A stretch of 64,000 nt of DNA. Source: Alligator mississippiensis (lineage: Eukaryota; Chordata; Crocodylia; Alligatoridae). The notes beneath the pieces are model-generated. The model saw only the letters and a program-made list of their open reading frames with translations, searched no databases and was not told where the DNA came from. The DNA lies in NCBI RefSeq assembly GCF_030867095.1, contig NC_081825.1, positions 263,510,954-263,574,953 on the forward strand. Direction: 5' to 3'. A program made the translations under genes and the position numbers. Below are positions 34,211 to 44,300 of this stretch, piece by piece (the first letter of the stretch is position 1; the number at the start of each line of letters is the position of its first letter).

Positions 34211-36539
34211 AGATAGCAAAGTGTCATTACCATTGGTTGGTGATGATACAATACTGCTTGATGGCTATTACCATCAGGTTCCAGTGCAGCGTGAATTCAT
34301 GAGCTGAATTAATTTTATTCAGTAACACACCCTGTAAATTCCTCTTGCAAGATACAGGGCAAAACGATGTAATTTAAGATATAGGTTAGTTCAGCTCCAT
34401 GTCAGTTTCTATGACCCAGCTCTCTTGGTGACTAGTGTATGAATTTCCTCTTATATTGATCCTAAATTGCCTCATCTTTACTTACATCCCATTCTACCTA
34501 GTTAACTCCTTGTACAAAGCTCAGCAATTCTTCCTCCTCCATAGTTTTCACACCCTTCTGATATTTGTAGGCTGCTATTAAGACCCCTTCAGCTATCCCT
34601 TAGCCAAGCTAGACTCTTTAGTTCTTGTAACCTTTTCTCCTAACAAAATCCTTCCTGCCCCCTAATCTTTTTTTTTTGGTGTTCTCTGAACTCCCTCTAC
34701 TTTGTCTGGATCTTTGTTAATGAGGTGCCCTGCAATGAATTCAGGATTCCAAGGGTAACCAGCCATTGCCTTATGATTTGTGTCACAGCATTGCTTGGAG
34801 ACCCTGATTTTCCTGATTTTGAATGCTGTCCAGGCAAAAGGTCATTGACCTCTTTCTGTCGTGATGAAAATGCCTCTGTGCTTACAGTGGACTTTGCCTC
34901 CATAAATCATTTCAGTCTTGTCAGTGTTGCTGTCCACCATTGCCTGTGACAGGTGTTTTATAGGCTCATCGTTTGCCAGAATACTTCAAGTGTAGTGAGA
35001 GTGCTCTCTGTGAGTAGCTGGTTTTCATGGGTTATTTCTACAAGGTCTGCTGCTTGCATTTCTTCACAGGGTTTATTCCCTGTTTACACAGCAAATACCC
35101 AGGAATAAATATGGTAGAGACAGATATTGGCAGTGATGGGATACCGGAGCTCTCTATGAAGGGGTCAGCAGCATTGGGTTATCTACAGGGAGATCACAGC
35201 TTCCTCCCATTGATTTTTCTGCAGGGTTCTTTCAGAATTCTGTTCCATGAATTGACCATGACTATTCAAAATTCAATCTTTGTTGCTTCCTGGTGATTGG
35301 TCAGGAAATCTTGTACAATGGATCGAGTAAATCACATGCTATATGATGGAGTTATACTCAAACACACCATGTATTCCCCCTCCTGCTGCTTGTTGCAAAG
35401 CTGTGGAGAGGTGCATTCTTTTGCCTACTTGCAGCAATGCCTCCAAACATGTGGCTGTGTGCTCTGAGCTCTAGGTGCAACTTGCGAGTGCAAAGCGGGA
35501 AGAGAGTGAAGCGATGTGTAGCCCAGCTGTCAAATCATCAGAGCTTAGATTCCAGCTGGCCACTATGGCATGCTAAGACTTAACTGTTTCTAGAGCAGGC
35601 AACTGTTAACCTCCCATTAAGTGCTTAGAAGCTGCACTTCTGAAAGTGGGTATCTGTGCCTGGTGTTAGGGCACTCTGCTTTAGAGAATGATTTGAGGGA
35701 CTGAGCAGATGCACTCACAACATGAAGATGACTAACAGATTAACCCCAGTGCCCCAGGTTGGTGCTGCACTATAGACAGTACTTTGGGTGACTCAAAATA
35801 GGGTGCTATATTAGGTTAATATATACCTCACTGTCCCTGAAATAATGACTTCCATATCTCTAGGCTTCATCACTAGTAGCTGGCATGTTTGCAAAGCTGT
35901 TAACCTCTGTCTTCACTAGCATGTAACATGTAACTAACATCTTTAGAAAACAGCCAAACTTTTTAGTCCAGGAATGAACATGTGCACGCATCCTCACTAA
36001 CATCCTTAGGAAACAGCCAGATTTTTTAGTTCAAATATGAACAGACACACACGCACACAGTTGGGGACTTGTACACTCATGCTCCCAGCAGAGAGAGCTC
36101 TTGATTTTCAGCATGAGAATGGACTGAGAGGACTGTATAGTGTGCCATCTGTGGCCTGGGTGGCAGACATGCTGCCTTTCTGCACACGGAGCACAGATAG
36201 TGCCTCTTTTATTCTCCTTGCCTTGTGATTAACCTTGATGAATGTGTTTCAGTCTCTGCCAGTGCTCCCCATCAGCCTGTTGTGTTCAAAATCCCAGCTG
36301 ACTCCAGGGATACTGTGCTGAAAGGAAGAGGATGCACCTCCCAGTTTTTGAGCCAGCTCACAAGCAGAGGCTGCTAGCTCAGTACCTCCTATCATGTTCT
36401 AGGTCCTCCCAGCATTCACAGAGAAAGAGGGGGAACAAGACTTCTGTGTTTGGGAGGGAAGTTTACATGAGGGCAGCCTCTGCTAGGCTGCAGCTCCTGC
36501 CCTCTTTTTAAAGCTGCCTTCTGTCCTTCCTGGCTTGTA
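34211..36539. other. ADCK1 intron, no recognised feature
   Basis: No exon or clear repeat. Two related phrases (AACATCTTTAGAAAACAGCC near 35937 and AACATCCTTAGGAAACAGCC near 35999) form a short imperfect duplication. Confidence 0.4.
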
Positions 36540-36960
36540 AGAGTTCCTGAGTGTGGATTCTGTTCCTGGACCATAGTTAACCCTGCCGGTATACTCCAGC
36601 TCTGACCCATAGTACCCCTCATCAGCCAGTCTTGGACCTCATGGTACTACCAGTGCTCCTGGATTGGAATACTAACCTTGGACTTCATGCAGCTCTACCA
36701 GTAACTTTAGTCCTGACCCATGCTCCACCACCCTGTTAAACCACTCTTGGACCATTGCAGCTCTGCCAGTGCACCTAAACTCTGAACTGTGGAGCTTGGG
36801 CCTATTGCAGCACTTCAGTCCTGACCTATTGCACCATGCCATAGCAGGCCTGGATCCTAACACCCTGCTATGCTGATGCACCCTAATCCTGATGCCTAAC
36901 ACCCATGGCTATACCAGCCCTGTCCCCTCTCCCTGTTCTGCTGGTGTGCCTCAATCCTGA
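36540..36960. repeat. decayed minisatellite
   Basis: Related phrases recur: TTGGACCTCATG (36633), TTGGACTTCATGCAGCTCTA (36678), TTGGACCATTGCAGCTCTGC (36748), TTGGGCCTATTGCAGCACTT (36796), each followed by a TCCTGACCCATG- or GCACC-like segment. Spacing varies between about 47 and 69 nt, so this is an old array with unit loss. It abuts the 5S-derived sequence on its right. Confidence 0.65.
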
Positions 36961-37128
36961 CTGGCAAGCAGTCCGTCACTATTCCAGGCCTCCAGAACCT
37001 CCAGATCTTCTGCATTGGGATTCCACTCACTTTGGACCAAAGCCACAATATGCAGCTCAGTGTATTTGATTGAAAGGCTGATGCTGTGATCTGAGGTGGA
37101 ATCAGAGTCCAGTCCAGCTGGCCTATTA

Positions 37129-37200
37129 ACCTAGCATAGGGTCTGGGTCTGTACTTGGATGGGAGACCACTAAGGATCACCTGTTTGCTCCAGTGAGCTG
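37129..37200 (+). repeat. 5S-rRNA-derived sequence, likely SINE head
   Basis: GTACTTGGATGGGAGACC (37151-37168) is identical to the box C region of vertebrate 5S rRNA. The preceding ACCTAGCATAGGGTCTGGGT resembles the 5S box A and intermediate element with small indels. What follows diverges from 5S rRNA, so this is not a functional gene. A 5S-promoter SINE (SINE3 or AmnSINE type) is the likeliest source. The extent of the downstream body (possibly to about 37350) is unresolved. Confidence 0.7.
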
Positions 37201-38736
37201 TGTTGGTGGTTGAGTAGGGTATAGTCAGTGCTGGTAGTAGCGCGCTGGAGTGGTGGTAGGTAGGGGTGTTGTGCTACAGAATATGGTCTGAGTGGCTCAG
37301 CAAGGGCAATATCCTTCTGACTCTACTGGTCCCAGTACTGTTAGAGGAGCACTTTATTCCTGACTCCTTGTAGCCATTCCCACAGTTCTCTGAAGAGTTA
37401 GGGAAGGAGTTGCTTCCAATCCCAGCTACGCAAATCTCAGCCTGGGGAGCAGTCTGCTCCTCTTGCAGATCCTTCCTGGCAGATCCTTCCTGTAATATGG
37501 GAGTCTTTCAGTTCCTGACTTAGTGAAGTAATGCCATGCAGCTTCCAGACCACTGCCACCTCCCATGCCAGAGGATGGCATAACAGTGGTTGGCACTGTG
37601 ATCCCTGCAGAGTGCTTCTCTTCCTGGTTGGCACTGTTATTTCTGTTGTCCTTATGCAGATGCCCCTCCATGGCTGCCTGCAGTGAGGACTTCTGGTTTG
37701 ATGGTTATTCTGTGCTTGTGGTGAGAGAGTGGTAGGATTATTTATAATGACTGGCTCACAGATGCTTCTTTGGCATCCTGCTGCAGGGGCCCTGTAACTT
37801 TCTGGTGGAGGGAGGGGATGAGGGAGGGGTGTGTGTGCGCACGCATGCATGCATACTGTTGAGTAGCAGAATCGATACACTGGGGATGCCTGGTCCCCCT
37901 GCCACAGTGCCATGCTGGGCTTGAGGCTGTTTACTTACTCTAAGGAAGCTTTTAACTTTAATAACATTGCACAGCAATAAGGAGGCAGCAGCATGAGGGG
38001 ACATGGCAGTGACAGGATGATTTAAATGGGCTCTTGGTGTTGCTTCATCTTTGCAGACATCATAAATCAGATTAGGATTGATTTGAGCCAAGGCAAGGGG
38101 GAGAAGGGGCAGTGTGAGGGAGGAAGGGAGATAGACAATCCCATGGTAGAAAGCAGATGGATGGGCCTCCCCCTTCAGCACAGATACAAGGCCCCATAAC
38201 TGCCTCAGGTGGGCACCCTCATTCTTCCCCAAACAGGTGCCTCCATCAAAGCACCCATCCAAGGGGCAGTGTGTCCACCCCTGGATGCATAACTCTGCCC
38301 CAAGAGATGCCCCAAGTTCCTGATCTCCATGCCTGCTCCACGAGATCTCTCCCATGTGTCCTTACTTAACATCCCTATTTCTACCTAGGGGAATGCTCCT
38401 CATGTGTGCCTCCAATTCCCTCCAGAACAGGAATCCCTAACAGTCATCTCTCTGATGAACTGGGGGATGGACACCCCCCCATAGGTTTCTGAATGCCCTC
38501 AGGCTGGCAGGCACCCTGCTAAGTGCTTCCCTTGTAGTGGATTCCTGAGCATGTGAAAGGCCTGGAACTCCTCCTCACTGGCATATGTGCCAGAGGCTGG
38601 CCTCCTGCTCCTTCCTGAAGCTTTGAGTCTCTAACAGATATGCTGGGGCCTGACTTTCCCTACCCTCTATTTGTTAGATGGTGGTGTCATTAGCAGGCCC
38701 TTTCTAAGCCATTGACCCACTTCTGTCTTCTTTCAG
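37201..38736. other. ADCK1 intron, 3' end
   Basis: Contains a short GTGTGTGCGCACGCATGCAT tract near 37830 and otherwise nothing named. It ends in the acceptor CTTCTTTCAG at 38736. Confidence 0.45.
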
Positions 38737-38886
38737 CTCTCTCGCAACCTGGGGAAGCTGTACAGTGAAATGATCTTTGTGAATGGCTTTGTACACTGTG
38801 ACCCACACCCAGGCAACGTGCTAGTGAAGAAATGTCCAGTCACTGGCAAGGCCCACATCATACTTCTGGACCATGGGCTCTATCAG
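38737..38886 (+). CDS. ADCK1: ADCK1 exon with the catalytic and metal-binding loops
   Basis: Fourth ADCK1 exon in the window, 150 nt, 50 codons, phase 0 at both ends, with TTTCAG before it and GTATGT after it. It encodes LSRNLGKLYSEMIFVNGFVH and on to LLDHGLYQ. VHCDPHPGNVLV is the UbiB-family catalytic loop (HxDPHPGN), holding the catalytic aspartate and the metal-binding asparagine. LLDHGLYQ carries the second metal-binding aspartate in a DHG instead of a DFG context, as is normal for ADCK1. All active-site residues visible here are intact, so the gene looks functional. The 19.8 kb intron upstream holds most of the transposons in the gene. Confidence 0.98.
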
Positions 38887-39182
38887 GTATGTGAACAAAG
38901 TGATTGCCATACAGTGCCCTGGGGCCTCATTTTTCATCTGGCCATTTAGAGCCCAGGCGAATGAAAGGGGTACCCCGGCTTGTCAACCCACCTTGTGCAT
39001 TTCTGCTTTCACTTCTACCATGCTTTAATGGAATTTTATTTCTGGCAGCTTCAAGCTCAGAACAGCAAGTTTGGTGGCTCAAAGCAGCAGCTGGGCAGGA
39101 CAGATTTTTTTTTCCCCCTTCCCAACTGTGCTATGGATCAGTTTCTTTTAGAAAATGTCTCTCTCCCTCCCTCCCTTCCCAG

Positions 39183-39380
39183 GTCCTGACAGAGAAGTTC
39201 CGCTTGGACTATTGCCGACTCTGGCAGTCCCTGATCAAGGCAGATATGAAGCAGGTGCAGAAGTACAGCCAGCGCCTAGGGGCAGGTGATCTCTACCCAC
39301 TCTTCGCATGCATGCTTACTGCAAGGTCCTGGGCCTCAGTCAGCCGGGGCATTGATCGGTCCCCAGTCACAGCTAATGAG
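39183..39380 (+). CDS. ADCK1: ADCK1 exon, C-lobe helices
   Basis: Fifth ADCK1 exon in the window, 198 nt, 66 codons, phase 0 at both ends. It follows a CT-rich tract ending CCCAG and is followed by GTGTGT. It encodes VLTEKFRLDYCRLWQSLIKA, then a YSQRLGAGDLYPLFACMLTA segment, and ends PVTANE. The YSQRLGAGDLYPLFACM segment is strongly characteristic of vertebrate ADCK1. Only 296 bp separate it from the preceding exon. A longer frame spanning 38904-39446 is just this exon read through into flanking intron. Confidence 0.97.
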
Positions 39381-41710
39381 GTGTGTCCCATTTGTGCTCC
39401 ATATTCCTTTGGTGCCTTTTTCCATGAAAATCACCTGCATTGGTGATTGTGTTGGGAGTGCCCTAGCAGGTCCATATGAAGGCTGCACATAGGTCTGCAT
39501 TTGAGGGAGCCTGGAATCCCTCTGCAATATCTCTCTGTAACATGTAGGTAGGAATCTAAAATGAAGGGCTGGAATTGTGTGTTATGAAATGATGTGATGG
39601 AAATTCATTGTTGTGTGCAGGATTTTCAAGGTCGGAATTAAGGTTTGCTCTGGTGGGTCAGACATGCCCTTAGGACACCAGAAAGCAAGTTTCTGTATAA
39701 TAGGAAGGCAACTTCTTTTTGTAGGTTTTGGAATGAAATGGAGAATTTAAAGGCAGCAGCAAGAACCAGGCAACATTGTAGAGAGGTGTCATGAAGCACA
39801 CAACTCTGAGGTTATTTTTAAACCCTGTATTGCAACAGCTTCTGCTATTCCAATATTGTGGCCCTCCAAAGCTCCACTGGCACCTGTCAGATGTCCCTTT
39901 GGCATGGTCTGGTATTCCTACTTTTATCCTTGGCATAAAATGCCAGTTAAGATGACAAATGATGTCATGTGGACAAATAGGCTTTACACACAGCTAGAAG
40001 TTCAAGAAGAATGGAGTGAAAAGGATTAGGCATGTATTGAAAGTGGCATAGCCTTTGTGGTGATGTGAGTTATGACAGAATGATAAGGGTCCCTCATATC
40101 AGAATGTAAGTTAGGTTCATGGAGGAATTTCCCTCACGAGGCATTGTTAAACACTGGCATGCAGTGAAGGGGTTTAAGAACTTGCTTTTGGCCACTGTTG
40201 AAGATAAGGCACCAGATTAGATAGGAAAGCCTGTGCTCGCTCTCTCTTTATATATATCTTTTCTAGTGAGTTAAGTTTTAGTTAGTTAAAGGTGTCAACC
40301 CAGCTTTCTCAAATTGTTATAACCAGAGAAGCAGAAGAGAGACTATGAGATGACATGGACTATTGGTATGATCTGGTAGAAGTGGACACCAGACTTATTT
40401 GGACCCTTGGTCTGTTCCCAGATGCAGAATCTCATGTTCCCACTAGAAGGGTCTCAAGGCCAGCATAGAGAAGTGGGCAGCTCTGGTCACCACCTCTGAA
40501 CTGGAGAAATGTTTTTATAGCTGTCCCTTCTCATCTTCCTCAAATACTAGCCCTCTTCCTGCACAAGAAGCTGTCTCAGCTGCATTGTGCATGCAGCCTG
40601 CTGGGTTCTGAACCCTTCAAATGCTCCAGTGACCTTTTTCTGGATTTTCTGGTTCAAGCCACAGCTGCTGTGGGGGGATGCAGGAACAGCTTTGTGTGTG
40701 TGCAATGATCCGTTGCACTGTCCTAGATTCACAGGGATTCCTGTTGAGCAGCACTAACAGCTCTAGCAAGAACCAGGAGAAAGAAGGCAGGCAGGGGACA
40801 GAGACCCTGCTACATGCCTCTATCCAGATATACTATGCCCGCTGCTATTGCACACACCTGTGGCAGTCGACTGTGTCTGCGGGACTCCCTCACTTTACTT
40901 GGTGAGGCTCAGGCTGAAGGCTACAAGAGCTGCGGTATATTGGAGAGGCTGCTGGATGCTCTGGAGGAAGAAAGATTTCTCCAATGATACTAAGTGGCCT
41001 GTGACTCTGAAAGGCTAACCGTCTGCATGTGGAGAAGTCTCCTGATCACACTAAGGTGCAGGTGGTAGGACAGAGTGATAGATGAACATGGGCTTTCAGG
41101 ACAGCTTGAGAGAAGCTTTGGGGGTGCTTTGTCTGGTTTGCCACGGAGCGGTGGGAGGACAGAGGGCAGAAAGGCTGCTCAGAGTCCAGTTGTTTTAGTC
41201 TGTCAGCAGCTGCTTAGAAGAGACTTCACAGTTCACACCATTACCTATTAGCTCAGCTTCTTAAAGGGCCAGTATTATGCTAGTACACAAAAGAGCTGGT
41301 TTTGAGTGCCAGCCATGGGCTGTCTTCTCCATGATGTTGGAAAGGAGCAAGGAAGGGGTACTGCTGGGACCTTCGGTCCCGCTAGCCCCAGAGCAGTTCT
41401 CAGCTGTTGGCTCAGAAGTTGTTGAAGGTAGCAAGTGAGTATGAGTGCAGAGCAGGTCAGGACAGGCTCCATGGGGATTCATACGTGTGGATTTGGCTCC
41501 TCTCTGCTCATCCAGATTACCATTGCCTCATGTGCATGGTACAGTCTGGCCTCTGCTGTGAGGAGCTCTTTGGCTTTTAGTAACCTGGGGTGATCTCCTG
41601 TTACTGCGTTTCACTACCTGCCCTCAGAAGCAGCAGCGCATGGGCTTCCAGAGCTCTGTTAACCTCTCTCTCCTCTCTCCTGGGCACTCCTCTGATCCAA
41701 TTGTGCACAG
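39381..41710. other. ADCK1 intron
   Basis: The intron is 2.33 kb. At 40130-40240 the phrase TTGGCCACTGTTGAAGATAA with GCACCAGATTAG resembles an old L3 3' end. Otherwise nothing is recognised. Confidence 0.45.
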
Positions 41711-41904
41711 GATGTGGAAATTCGGACCAATGCTGCTGCTTACTTACCTCAGATCACCCAGCTCCTCAACAATGTCCCTCGCCAAATGCTGCTGCTGCTC
41801 AAGACTAATGATTTACTAAGGGGGATTGAGTCAGCCTTACACACAAGGGCCAGTGCCAGCTCCTTCCTCAACATGTCTCGCTGCTGCATCAGAGCCATCT
41901 CCAG
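41711..41904 (+). CDS. ADCK1: ADCK1 exon, penultimate
   Basis: Sixth ADCK1 exon in the window, 194 nt, entering in phase 0 and leaving after two bases of an arginine codon, with CACAG before it and GTGAGC after it. It encodes DVEIRTNAAAYLPQITQLLN, then VPRQMLLLLKTNDLLRGIES, and ends RCCIRAIS plus the split Arg. LLKTNDLLRGIE and SFLNMSRCCIRA are hallmark segments of vertebrate ADCK1. This is the only non-phase-0 junction among the exons seen, and it is matched by the following exon. Confidence 0.97.
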
Positions 41905-42519
41905 GTGAGCCTCTGTGTCTGCAAGCCTGGGGCCTTGACTTCCACTGGGCACCCTTCCACCAGTTGTGCCTAAGACAGCATCAACTCGGATGACTCTAGA
42001 ACTGAAAAAAATGTGCTGTTGACCTTCCCCCTCTCAAATTCCCAGCTTTTTTTCTTTCTGGGTCTACCCCATTTCATTTCCCCACCTCTTGTTTTCTGTC
42101 ACACCCTCCTCTACCACCTCCCACCAGACACTCCCTAGGGAAGGCTTTTCCCTCAGCAGGAATGAGGTTGGGCAGAGCTGGGAGGAAGAGGGAGTCATGG
42201 CAACTTTTGTGCTATACATTTGCTCTGGGATTGCATTTCCCTCTGAAGAGCAGGGTGGAGGATTCTTGGATGTGATTGTTGTCACCGCCAGGCCCCAAAA
42301 ATGGAAACGGAAACCTAAGTTCATAGCTGGTCACTTCGGCCTCCTGGCTTCATGGTTAAGGGGCTTGAGGCTTGTGGTAATGAACTGACAGCCAGGACAA
42401 GTGCGTTCCATTTCTGATTTGGACATTAGCTTGCTTCTTGATAGAAGTTACCTCACTCCCCCATGCCTATTTCACCATCTCCTCACATTTCTTCTCTGCC
42501 TTTTATCTTGCATTTATAG

Positions 42520-42665
42520 AGCAGGGCACAGTACTGTCTTTTACTAGATCAGGGGAGTCAGAACTACTAGAGTCTTGTCCTGGCTCTGCCCCTGACCTTA
42601 TTCATGATCATGGGCAGATTACGTAATTACTCAGAACCTCAACTTCCCCAGCAGTTCTGAAACAC
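42520..42665 (+). repeat. MIR-like CORE-SINE
   Basis: Reads GGGAGTCAGAACTACTAGAG, then TCTTGTCCTGGCTCTGCCCC, then CATGGGCAGATTACGTAATT and CTCAACTTCCCC, in the order of the MIR core and tail. Confidence 0.65.
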
Positions 42666-42904
42666 CTTGAGAATCCCAGGCAATAGCCTCTGTAGCAGTG
42701 CCGAGAGATAGTAATGATGATTCCCTGCAAGGAACAATCAGATTTAGCTTTTTTTAGGGAAATGGTTACACCAGCCTAAATTGTGAGATGAATACTAAAT
42801 ATTAATTACTATGACTAGTCACAAGGTACATAATCAGTATGATTCTCTTCAATATCAAACACCTTAATTGAAAAAAGAACACCTACTGGGTGCAGTTGAA
42901 CCCA

Positions 42905-43025
42905 GTACTCAGCTGGGGAAATTGAGGCCCAGAGAAGGGAATGTCTGTGCAAAGGGGTCAGGATGGGCTGTGGGAAGAGAATCCCTGAGTTCCTAGCTCC
43001 CAGTCTCAGGCTCTGTCTCCTAAAG
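42905..43025 (-). repeat. MIR-like CORE-SINE, reverse
   Basis: GGGGAAATTGAGGCCCAGAG followed by AAGGGGTCAGGATG and CCTGAGTTCCTAGCTCCCAG reads as a reverse-complement MIR. Confidence 0.65.
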
Positions 43026-43275
43026 GAGGCAGTCTCTTTCATACTCTACTTCCGGTCCCTCCCTCCTTCTGGGGAGGGACAGTTACTGGCTGGTCAGGAA
43101 GCTTTTGCCTGGAGGAAACCCCCAGCCCACTGAGATTCCCTCCTGTTGGTGAAGCTTTGAGGGTGGGATCTTGGCTGATGGCTGGCACCCAGTGAAGAAG
43201 ACTCATGGTTATAAAGCTCTACCTCAGGGGATGTGTTCTGTGCAGTTGCTAGCAGCTGTTTGTCTCTCTTGCCAG

Positions 43276-43447
43276 GTACCAGAGGAGCAGGACAGACTCC
43301 CTTTACAGAAAAGCCCAGATCTCTTTCACAGAAGCCCTGAGCCTGTGGCAGATCAACTTGTATGAACTCTACCTGCGACTGAAGGGATCCCAGCTGGGCA
43401 ACTGGGTCATCGCTCTTCTGAGCTGGATGCACCATTCTCTGTACTGA
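43276..43447 (+). CDS. ADCK1: ADCK1 terminal coding exon
   Basis: The last coding exon of ADCK1, 172 nt, starting with the third base of the split arginine codon and ending at TGA 43445-43447. It encodes YQRSRTDSLYRKAQISFTEA, then LSLWQINLYELYLRLKG, and ends MHHSLY. The QISFTEALSLWQINLYEL block matches vertebrate ADCK1 closely. The basic linker before it and the last 15 residues are more divergent, and the tail lacks the proline-containing end of the human protein. With the other six exons it completes a continuous 382-residue C-terminal part of the protein. Confidence 0.96.
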
Positions 43448-43989
43448 CATGAACTTTGGGGAGGAGCCAGGATGATTATCCCCCCATCTCTGTCCTTCAC
43501 AGCACACCTGCCTTCCTGACCATGTCTGTCTGTAACTCCCAGGAGCTCTTTCCTTGTAACAGGTTGTGCCATCTTTTCCTGTCACAGCATCAGCTTCTCT
43601 CCAGCAGTAAGAGAGGTGGGAGCATGGAGGGGCTGGGGGCCAGCACTGCAGTGTTCTGTCTGATGTGGGAAGCAGTGGTATGATCCAGTGGGAAAGGCAG
43701 GAAGCCTGGGAGTGAGTCCCCAGGTCTGGGCAGAGCCCTTATACAGAAGTCCTATGGGTCCAAATTGGAAATTAGACCCTCTCTCAAGGTCTTTTTAATA
43801 GCCAGCCTAGAGAGTTTAAGATTTACACCCCTGCCATTGAATTCTCCAGGACACTTCACAGAGCTCCAGAAGGAGGAAATCATTCCTTTTAAAATGCTGT
43901 GGAGTTTGAGAGTTGCTACAGAATCCAATCGATCTCATTGCTGTGAAACCAGACAGGTGTTTTCTCTAAGAGGAAAAAGATCACAGGGT

Positions 43990-44180
43990 TAGAGCTGGGG
44001 CCTGAAGCTCAGGACTCTTGAGTTTTTTTCCCAGCTTTAGGAGAGGAAATGGCCTGAATTGCGAAAGCAAGAGTCTAGGAACCAAAAAATCAGATGTCTG
44101 TTCCTGTGGAGTCTGTCAAGTTTCTTAACTGCTCCTTACCTCAGTTTCCTGGAAAATGGGGTAATGATACTTGTCCCTCC
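43990..44180 (+). repeat. MIR-like CORE-SINE within the ADCK1 3' UTR
   Basis: The tail reads TTTCTTAACTGCTCCTTACC, then TCAGTTTCCTGGAAAATGGG and GTAATGATACTTGTCC, the typical MIR 3' part. The 5' part is less clear. Confidence 0.65.
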
Positions 44181-44279
44181 CTGAATACCCCAAGGGGAAT
44201 GTGCTGGGGGATGCCAACCCTTAGCTCACAACTCATTGCTGATGGTGTATGCGTATTGTACTGTACTGTTGCACAGGAA

Positions 44280-44285
44280 AATAAA
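44280..44285 (+). promoter_or_regulatory. ADCK1: polyadenylation signal AATAAA
   Basis: Canonical AATAAA hexamer on the gene strand, 833 nt after the stop codon. It is the first canonical hexamer downstream that I noticed. Confidence 0.7.
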
Positions 44286-44300
44286 TCGGGATGTTACATG

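Larger units (their letters stand above)
41905..43275. other. last ADCK1 intron
   Basis: A 1.37 kb intron with GTGAGC donor and TTGCCAG acceptor. It holds two MIR-like SINEs of opposite orientation, listed separately. Confidence 0.6.
43448..44300 (+). other. ADCK1: ADCK1 3' UTR
   Basis: About 850 nt lie between the stop codon and the first good polyadenylation signal. The exact cleavage point is inferred as 10-25 nt after AATAAA. A MIR-like SINE occupies about 43990-44180. Confidence 0.65.

Noticed and set aside
37129..37200. Functional 5S rRNA gene
   Set aside because: Only the box C region is intact. The 5' and 3' halves do not match 5S rRNA and a T-run terminator is not in place.
38904..39446. 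180-codon plus-strand frame
   Set aside because: It is the ADCK1 exon 39183-39380 read through into intron on both sides; the splice sites define the real coding part.
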